A DNA stretch of 64,000 nucleotides from Algoriphagus oliviformis (GTDB lineage Bacteria > Bacteroidota > Bacteroidia > Cytophagales > Cyclobacteriaceae). The notes below the pieces were generated by a model, which ran no database searches, was not told where the DNA came from, and saw only the letters and a list, made by a program, of their open reading frames with translations. The DNA is taken from the NCBI RefSeq assembly GCF_017254915.1, contig NZ_JAFKCT010000002.1, positions 434,001-498,000 on the forward strand, given 5' to 3'. Shown here in pieces: positions 58,365-64,000 of this stretch (positions are counted from its first letter, which is position 1; each line of letters starts with the position of its first letter). The translations under genes were made by a program, and so were the position numbers.

Positions 58365-59909
58365 ATGAGCAATATTGACCAGTTTAAAAAGCATCTGGAA
58401 GACGGCCAGGTATTCAAAAAAGACTACATCGTATTGGGAGCCGGTATCCTGGACGGACAGCCAGTCGGCCAGGCCCAGGTAAAAGTGCCGCTCAAGACGA
58501 TGAACCGGCATGGCCTCATCGCCGGAGCGACCGGTACAGGTAAGACCAAGACGCTCCAGGTGATCGCAGAGCAGCTTTCGCTGAAGGGTGTCCCTTCGGT
58601 ATTGATGGATCTCAAGGGGGACTTGTCGGGGCTGGCCAAGCCAGGAGATGCGAGTGATTTTATCCTGAAAAGGTCGGCGACCATCGGAGTGGACTACGAG
58701 CCTCAGGGCTTGCCCGTGGAGCTCATGTCCATTTCCAACGAAAAAGGAGTGAGGCTAAAAGCCACAGTCTCCGAGTTTGGACCGGTTTTGCTTTCGCAGA
58801 TCCTGGAGCTGAATGATACCCAGCAGGGAGTGGTCGCCGTCGTGTTTCGCTACTGCGATACTCACCATCTGCCGCTGCTGGATCTGAAGGATTTCAAGCG
58901 TGTCCTGCAGTTCATCACCAACGAGGGAAAAGACGCGATAGAAAAGGAGTTTGGGCAGGTATCTTCTGCATCGGTCAACACGATCATGCGAAAGATCATC
59001 GAGCTGGAGCAGCAGGGAGCGGAGCGCTTTTTTGGGGAGCTGTCCTTTGACGTGGACGATTTCCTGCGTACCAAAGATGGGAAGGGTGTCATTTCGGTCA
59101 TCCGCCTGACCGATATCCAGAGCCGCCCCAAGCTTTTTTCCACCTTCATGCTGAGCTTGCTGTCGGAGATCTACGAGACTTTTCCGGAGCAGGGAGACGC
59201 AGACCAGCCTAAGCTTTGCCTGTTCATAGACGAAGCTCACCTCGTATTTGACAATGCTTCCAAAGATCTGCTGGAAAAGATCGAGGCGATCATCAAGCTC
59301 ATTCGCTCCAAGGGGGTCGGAGTGTTCTTTTGCACGCAGACGCCCACGGACGTTCCGGACAGCGTGCTGGGACAATTGGGCCTGAAAGTACAGCATGCGC
59401 TGCGGGCCTTCACTGCCAAAGACAGAAAAGCCATCACCAAAACCGCTGAAAACTATCCGGATTCGCCTTTCTACGAGACTTCCGAGGTATTGACCGCCAT
59501 GGGAATCGGGGAGGCTTTGGTCACCGCGCTCAACGAAAAGGGGATCCCCACACCGCTGGCGCATACCCTCGTGCGCGCGCCGATCACGCGGATGGACATC
59601 TTGGAAGACGCGGAAATAGACCAACTCGTAAAGAACTCCGATCTGGTCTATAAGTACAACAAGGACATTGACCATGACAGTGCTTTTGAGATCCTGGAGC
59701 GAAAGATGAAGGCTGTACAGGAGGCACAGGAAAAAGCTGAACTGCCCGGTCCTTCTTCTTCCCGACGCAGCAGCACCCGTACCAAAGAGGAAGAATCGCT
59801 CCTCGAAGAGCTCAGCAAAAACACGATGGTGCGACAGCTGGGACGCACGCTGTTTCGTGAATTGGCCCGGGGGATCTTGGGTTCATTTTCCAGTAAAAAG
59901 AGAAGGTAG
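58365..59909 (+). CDS. HerA-like ATPase (DUF853, YjgR type)
   Basis: 514 residues. Walker A GATGTGKTK (54-62) and Walker B LCLFIDEAHLVF (about 286), followed by KGVGVFFCTQTPTDVP, the sensor segment of HerA/FtsK-like ATPases. This is the DUF853 family, common in bacteria and of unknown role; it lacks the N-terminal HAS barrel of archaeal HerA. The tail after residue 460 is charged, with PSSSRRSSTRTKEEE, and low in complexity. A nuclease partner such as NurA is not adjacent. It is followed by the flavoprotein gene after 30 bases. Confidence 0.95.
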   Translation: MSNIDQFKKHLEDGQVFKKDYIVLGAGILDGQPVGQAQVKVPLKTMNRHGLIAGATGTGKTKTLQVIAEQLSLKGVPSVLMDLKGDLSGLAKPGDASDFILKRSATIGVDYEPQGLPVELMSISNEKGVRLKATVSEFGPVLLSQILELNDTQQGVVAVVFRYCDTHHLPLLDLKDFKRVLQFITNEGKDAIEKEFGQVSSASVNTIMRKIIELEQQGAERFFGELSFDVDDFLRTKDGKGVISVIRLTDIQSRPKLFSTFMLSLLSEIYETFPEQGDADQPKLCLFIDEAHLVFDNASKDLLEKIEAIIKLIRSKGVGVFFCTQTPTDVPDSVLGQLGLKVQHALRAFTAKDRKAITKTAENYPDSPFYETSEVLTAMGIGEALVTALNEKGIPTPLAHTLVRAPITRMDILEDAEIDQLVKNSDLVYKYNKDIDHDSAFEILERKMKAVQEAQEKAELPGPSSSRRSSTRTKEEESLLEELSKNTMVRQLGRTLFRELARGILGSFSSKKRR

Positions 59910-59939
59910 TAATTGATTGTAATCTAACTGCTTAAGGAT

Positions 59940-61154
59940 TTGAAAGTAGCAGTAATCGGCGGTGGTGCAGCGGGATATTTCGCGGCCATCCATGCCAGTG
60001 GGCCGGGGATTGAGGTCACGATTTTTGAGAAGACGCCCAAGCTGCTCTCGAAAGTCAAGGTCTCCGGCGGAGGTCGATGCAATGTCACCCATCGGCCCAT
60101 GGAGATCTCCAAGCTGGTCAAGAACTATCCCCGCGGGGAAAAATTCCTCAAGCGTACCTTTCGGCACTTTTCCATTCCCGATACTTTCGACTGGTTTCAG
60201 TCCCGCGGGGTAGAGCTCAAGGTCGAGTCCGACGGGCGCGTGTTCCCCGTCAGCGACTCCTCCCAATCCATCATCGATTGCCTGCAGCGGGAGGCCGAGA
60301 AGGCTAAGGTGCATATTCGGACTTCTACGGCCATCAGGGAATTGAACCCCCTCGAAAAGGGCTACGAGCTGATCACGGAGAAAGGAGTCTTTCGCGCGGA
60401 TGCGGTGGTCATTGCAGCTGGAGGACAGCCCAAGTCAGATGGGTATTTTTTTCTTAAATCCCTTAAGCATAGCGTAAAAGATCCGATTCCTTCACTTTTC
60501 ACTTTCAATACTCCCGGGGAGCCCATCCGGGAGCTGATGGGGATCGCTGTGCCGGACGGCATGGTAAAGATCGAGGGCACCAAACTGAGCTACCGCGGGC
60601 CAGTGCTGGTCACGCATTGGGGCATCAGCGGTCCAGCCGTGCTCAAGCTTTCGGCCTTCGGCGCGGACTGGCTTCACCAGCAGCAGTACCGGGCCCGGGT
60701 GCTGATCAATTGGAATGCGGGCTTCGGGGAAAATGACTACCTGGAGCATCTGACCGGCTATGCCAAGGCGCATCCCAACCGAAAAGTCCATTCCCACCCG
60801 CTTTTCGAGCTGCCAGCAAGGCTTTGGGAGCATTTTTGCGAAAAAGCGGAAATAGAAGAAGGGGCCTTACTGGGAAATTTGTCAAAAAAGAATTTAAACA
60901 AGTTAGTTCAAAACCTTTTTTGCTATATCTTGGCAGTGAGTGGGAAGACCACCTTCAAGGAAGAGTTTGTCACCGCAGGCGGTATTTCCTTGACAGAGGT
61001 GGATCCCGAGACCATGCAAAGTATCTATCACCCCAACCTATACTTTGCCGGCGAAGTCCTAGATATTGATGGAATTACAGGCGGCTTTAATTTTCAGGCG
61101 GCCTGGTCTACTGGATTCCTTGCCGGAAAGTCTATTAAACAGCGCATTGTATGA
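59940..61154 (+). CDS. YhiN/HI0933-family flavoprotein
   Basis: 404 residues from a TTG codon; the FAD motif VAVIGGGAAGYFAAIHA starts at residue 3, so no upstream start is possible. Other family features are KVKVSGGGRCNVTHRP, VIAAGGQPKSDGYF and the C-terminal FAGEVLDIDGITGGFNFQAAWSTGFLAG. The family is often annotated as a BaiN-like or NAD(P)/FAD-dependent oxidoreductase; its substrate is unknown. It overlaps the following small gene by 4 bases. Confidence 0.95.
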   Translation: MKVAVIGGGAAGYFAAIHASGPGIEVTIFEKTPKLLSKVKVSGGGRCNVTHRPMEISKLVKNYPRGEKFLKRTFRHFSIPDTFDWFQSRGVELKVESDGRVFPVSDSSQSIIDCLQREAEKAKVHIRTSTAIRELNPLEKGYELITEKGVFRADAVVIAAGGQPKSDGYFFLKSLKHSVKDPIPSLFTFNTPGEPIRELMGIAVPDGMVKIEGTKLSYRGPVLVTHWGISGPAVLKLSAFGADWLHQQQYRARVLINWNAGFGENDYLEHLTGYAKAHPNRKVHSHPLFELPARLWEHFCEKAEIEEGALLGNLSKKNLNKLVQNLFCYILAVSGKTTFKEEFVTAGGISLTEVDPETMQSIYHPNLYFAGEVLDIDGITGGFNFQAAWSTGFLAGKSIKQRIV

Positions 61155-61498
61155 GCAACATCTACCCGGAATTGGGCCAAAGGATTCTGGAAATGGCAGA
61201 GGGAGACGACGAGTTTCGAGTAGAACTGACCTCGGCGATCTATACCGGATTGCTGGAGCTAAAGGCAAGATACAGCGAAGGCACCGCCGATCGCGATGAG
61301 GAGAAGATCCAGCAGATTCGGCACAAGATCAAGCCCACGGTGACGATGTTTGAGTTTGACCAATTGGCCGACTCGCTGCAGAAAGGCAAGGAAATCCTCG
61401 ATTCGGAGGGCTTTGGAGACAGCTTTGACTCGCACTTCCAGCTTTTTTTGCTGCTGGTGGACTCCGCACTCATGGAGGTGGGCAGGCTGAAAAACTAA
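61151..61498 (+). CDS. small acidic helical protein of unknown function
   Basis: 115 residues, acidic and predicted helical (LGQRILEMAEGDDEFRVELTSAIYTGLLELKARYSEG; DEEKIQQIRHKIKPTVTMFEFDQLADSLQKGKEIL). The pattern of four amphipathic helices recalls a histidine phosphotransfer (Hpt) bundle: the single His in IRHKIKPTVTMF is placed as in some Hpt proteins, where HxLKG is expected, so it is a loose match. It could receive phosphate from the kinase system elsewhere in the genome, but this is speculative. It is coupled to the flavoprotein gene by a 4-base overlap and followed by a hairpin. Confidence 0.82.
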   Translation: MSNIYPELGQRILEMAEGDDEFRVELTSAIYTGLLELKARYSEGTADRDEEKIQQIRHKIKPTVTMFEFDQLADSLQKGKEILDSEGFGDSFDSHFQLFLLLVDSALMEVGRLKN

Positions 61499-61502
61499 AA
61501 AA

Positions 61503-61530
61503 GGAGCTGCACCTGCGAGCTCCCATTTTA
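61503..61530 (+). terminator. putative intrinsic terminator
   Basis: GGAGCT (61503-61508) and AGCTCC (61518-61523) form a 6-bp stem flanked by an A run and CATTTTA, 4 bases after the small acidic gene. Confidence 0.6.
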
Positions 61531-61635
61531 GTTAAATGCCCTATGAAGAAAAATTCTACCGCGAAAGTAAAACCCCATTTTTGGGCGTCGGTTAAGGCTG
61601 TGTTATTTTCGGGTGAAGAATCAAATGCCTGATCC

Positions 61636-62598
61636 ATGCCGATCATCCCCAGCGCTTACACTCGGCCCCCCGCATACCTATTCAATGCCCATCTTGAGAC
61701 CATCGTCCCCAGCCTTCTGAGGAAGATCTCCGGTCTGGAGTACAGCCGCGAGCGCATAGACACGCCCGATGGTGACTTCCTGAACCTGGATTGGTCTAGG
61801 GTCGGAGGGGAGAAGCTCCTGATCCTTTCCCATGGGCTGGAGGGCGATTCCAGACGGCACTACGCGATGGGATTGGCCAAGCTTTTCAACCAACAGGGCG
61901 TGGATGTGCTCGTGTGGAACAACCGGACCTGCGGAGGAGAAATGAACCTGAAGCCGATTCTCTACCACCATGGATCCAGCTATGATCTGGACACGGTGAT
62001 TACCCACGTGCTCAGACAGGGGACGTATCGGGAGATCTTTCTCAGCGGTATCAGCATGGGCGGGGCGCAGACACTCAAATATTTAGGCGAAAAAGGACGC
62101 GATCTCCCCGCTCAGATCACCCGTGCAGCGGTCTATTCCACGCCCTGCAACCTCGCCTCAAGCGCCGCCACGCTGAAGATCTCCAGCAACCGATTTTACA
62201 AAAACCGTTTTTTGGGGAAGCTGAAAAAGAAGATCGAGGCGAAAGCTGTCCAGTTTCCGGACTTGGTAGATCTGGAGTTGCTGCGCAGGGTAGATGATTT
62301 CGATACGTTTGACACGCATTTTACGGCAAAGCTGCACGGCTTCAGGGATGCGGCGGACTTCTATAAGAGCGTAAGTGCGGACAATTGGATGGACCAGATC
62401 GCTATTCCCACCCTGATCGTCAATGCCCTCAACGATCCCCTTCTTGGCCCTGCGTGTTTTCCTACCAAACTCGCCGCCTCCAAGTCGAATATTTACCTAG
62501 AAATGCCCAAGCGAGGGGGACATACCGGATTCCTGCTTCGTGGGAAAGAATTCACCTTTGGTGAATTTAGGATCTTGGAGTTTTTGAATGGGGCTTGA
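61636..62598 (+). CDS. YheT-family alpha/beta hydrolase
   Basis: 320 residues. Alpha/beta hydrolase motifs: LILSHGLEGDSRRHYAMGLA, WNNRTCGGEMN, nucleophile elbow GISMGG (Ser, about 142), acid in NALNDPLLG and a late His in KRGGHTGFLL. It matches the YheT/COG0429 group of cytoplasmic or membrane-near hydrolases with unknown natural substrate, perhaps lipids or esters. There is no signal peptide. It lies between the small acidic gene and the glutamate-synthase-like gene, 44 bases upstream of the latter. Confidence 0.94.
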   Translation: MPIIPSAYTRPPAYLFNAHLETIVPSLLRKISGLEYSRERIDTPDGDFLNLDWSRVGGEKLLILSHGLEGDSRRHYAMGLAKLFNQQGVDVLVWNNRTCGGEMNLKPILYHHGSSYDLDTVITHVLRQGTYREIFLSGISMGGAQTLKYLGEKGRDLPAQITRAAVYSTPCNLASSAATLKISSNRFYKNRFLGKLKKKIEAKAVQFPDLVDLELLRRVDDFDTFDTHFTAKLHGFRDAADFYKSVSADNWMDQIAIPTLIVNALNDPLLGPACFPTKLAASKSNIYLEMPKRGGHTGFLLRGKEFTFGEFRILEFLNGA

Positions 62599-62642
62599 TT
62601 GCTTGGGAATTGTTATTTTCCCATTGACAACCCATTTCCTTT

Positions 62643-64000
62643 ATGAGAAAGCTCTCGCTGGCCGTCTTGATCGGCCTCGTCCTAGCCACCTTCTTTTTCA
62701 TGTGGCTCAATGATTTCGAATCCTTCAGGATCGGCTATCTGATTTTGTTTGTGCTTTTTATGATCGCGGGCTTGGGCCTGTGGGATGCCACGCAAAAGAA
62801 GCATGCGATCCTTCGCAATTTCCCCGTCGTGGGTCATTTCAGATACCTGCTGGAGTCCGTCAGTCCTGAGATCCAGCAGTATTTCATCGAATCCAATACC
62901 AGCGGGAGGCCTTTCAGCAGAAATCTCCGCGCCCTGGTCTACCGTCGGGCAAAGAACGTAAACGACACCCATCCCTTTGGCACCCAGCGCGACATCCACG
63001 CGGAGGACTACGTGGCGCTGCGGCACTCGATCTATGCCAAAACCCCGAAGGAGGAAGACCTGAGAGTGACCGTCGGAGGGCCCGATTGCAGGCAGCCCTA
63101 TTCCGCATCCATTTTTAACATTTCCGCGATGAGCTTTGGCTCCCTGAGCGGAAATGCAGTGACTGCCCTGAACAAGGGCGCTCAAAAAGGCAATTTTTTC
63201 CACAATACCGGCGAGGGAGGCATATCCCCCTACCACCTCCAAGGTGGGGATCTCTGCTGGCAAATTGGCACGGGCTACTTCGGTTGTCGAGATGAGCACG
63301 GCTTTTTTGATGGGGAAAAGTTCAGGGAGAAAGCCGCTTGGCCCCAGGTCAAGATGATCGAGATCAAACTCTCCCAAGGCGCCAAACCCGGACACGGTGG
63401 TGTGCTGCCAGGGGTGAAAAACACGCCGGAGATCGCGGACATCCGTGGCGTGGTGGCCGGGACGACGATCCTTTCGCCGCCTGCCCACTCGGCTTTCAGG
63501 GATCCGCATGAGATGGCTCATTTTGTGAAAAAGCTCCGCGAGCTATCGGAAGGCAAACCGATTGGGTTCAAGCTTTGCATAGGGCGCACGGAAGAGTTTG
63601 AGGCGATATGCAAGGCAATGGTAGCCGAGGACATTTTCCCGGACTTCATCACCATCGATGGGGCTGAGGGAGGCACGGGAGCGGCTCCGTTGGAATTTTC
63701 CGACAGTGTAGGGCTTCCGCTGGAACCGGCCCTGATCTTTGCCCGCCTGACCTTGGAAAAGTACGGTATCAAGGACAGGATCAAGCTGATCGCTTCGGGC
63801 AAAGCCATCAGTGCCTTCGCCATCGTCAAAAATCTGGCTCTCGGTGCCGACCTCTGCAATTCCGCCCGTGGCTTTATGTTCAGCCTAGGATGCATTCAGG
63901 CGCTCCGCTGCAACACCAACGCCTGCCCGACTGGGGTGGCCACACAGGATAAACATCTGGAAAAGGGCCTGGTCGTCACTGACAAGTATGAGCGGGTGTA
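62643..64000 (+). CDS. FMN-binding glutamate-synthase-like protein (partial)
   Basis: The gene starts at the ATG at 62643 and runs off the right edge; 452 codons are visible. Two hydrophobic segments at the N-terminus (SLAVLIGLVLATFFFMW and GYLILFVLFMIAGLGLW) make it membrane-anchored. The remainder is the Glu_synthase FMN-binding domain: IFNISAMSFGSLSGNAVTALNKGA, GNFFHNTGEGGISPYH, QVKMIEIKLSQGAKPGHGGVLPG, FITIDGAEGGTGAAPLEFSD and FSLGCIQALRCNTNACPTGVATQ. The last segment has the Cys residues that bind the 3Fe-4S cluster. It resembles the GltB core but lacks the glutaminase domain. Its role, whether true glutamate synthesis or other, is unclear. Confidence 0.93.
   Translation, partial: MRKLSLAVLIGLVLATFFFMWLNDFESFRIGYLILFVLFMIAGLGLWDATQKKHAILRNFPVVGHFRYLLESVSPEIQQYFIESNTSGRPFSRNLRALVYRRAKNVNDTHPFGTQRDIHAEDYVALRHSIYAKTPKEEDLRVTVGGPDCRQPYSASIFNISAMSFGSLSGNAVTALNKGAQKGNFFHNTGEGGISPYHLQGGDLCWQIGTGYFGCRDEHGFFDGEKFREKAAWPQVKMIEIKLSQGAKPGHGGVLPGVKNTPEIADIRGVVAGTTILSPPAHSAFRDPHEMAHFVKKLRELSEGKPIGFKLCIGRTEEFEAICKAMVAEDIFPDFITIDGAEGGTGAAPLEFSDSVGLPLEPALIFARLTLEKYGIKDRIKLIASGKAISAFAIVKNLALGADLCNSARGFMFSLGCIQALRCNTNACPTGVATQDKHLEKGLVVTDKYERV

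Noticed and set aside
61151..61498. Histidine phosphotransfer (Hpt) protein
   Set aside because: Helical layout is compatible but the HxLKG motif is absent; left as unknown function.
1..64000. tRNA, rRNA, riboswitch or insertion sequence
   Set aside because: I looked for cloverleaf ends, conserved riboswitch cores and transposase motifs and recognised none; a covariance-model search would be needed to be certain.

Overview
The window looks like chromosomal DNA of a free-living member of the Bacteroidota, probably order Cytophagales. The evidence is a SusC/SusD outer-membrane pair, promoters of the TAnnTTTG type, weak ribosome-binding sites, a CarboxypepD-plug SusC architecture, and lineage-typical genes such as the CXXCXGXG/TPR protein, the DUF4332 protein and the ligase-associated exonuclease. 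The lineage is inferred from gene content; no rRNA or tRNA gene was seen.

Layout. 0.1-1.6 kb: the end of an exopolysaccharide cluster (WecG/TagA transferase, undecaprenyl-phosphate sugar transferase), then an AraC-type pseudogene. 2.1-22.6 kb: one large carbohydrate-use locus. A DeoR regulator heads a 12-gene minus-strand operon: L-fucose-isomerase-like isomerase, split transketolase, Rbs-type ABC importer with a DUF2291 partner, FGGY kinase, and three secreted DUF1593 (nucleoside-hydrolase-like) proteins. SusC/SusD and a fourth DUF1593 lipoprotein lie upstream and diverge from each other. This is the best candidate for an undescribed system: release of a furanosidic sugar outside the cytoplasm, outer- and inner-membrane import, isomerisation, phosphorylation and transketolase cleavage. 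22.8-27.1 kb: a translationally coupled trio (SbnA-like PLP synthase, FAD/NAD(P) protein, Y4yA-like PLP decarboxylase) that could make a diaminopropionate-derived metabolite. 27.2-29.8 kb: DNA exonuclease and ATP-dependent DNA ligase. 29.9-32.0 kb: large-subunit catalase. 33.4-38.0 kb: two response regulators, a hybrid-less histidine kinase and a degenerate SDR-like protein.

38.5-47.3 kb is a compact island of defence and toxin-antitoxin genes between housekeeping regions: a Fic protein, a HigBA plus SecB-like chaperone module (toxin-antitoxin-chaperone), an Mrr endonuclease, an AT-rich orphan, a 1318-residue type IIG restriction-modification enzyme carrying two different in-frame 33-bp palindromes, and a second Fic protein. 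47.4-53.9 kb is a seven-gene minus-strand operon from a DtxR/MntR regulator through a Mn/Zn ABC importer (one permease fused to a DtxR-like domain) to a thioredoxin-like protein and mnmE. A 175-bp array of 25 in-register degenerate heptanucleotides fills the gap between the two permease genes. 54.2-64 kb is mostly housekeeping: glycosyltransferase, dapD, TPR lipoprotein, DnaJ-like zinc-motif protein, DUF4332 protein, HerA-like ATPase, YhiN-type flavoprotein, YheT-type hydrolase, and the start of an FMN-binding glutamate-synthase-like protein cut by the window edge.
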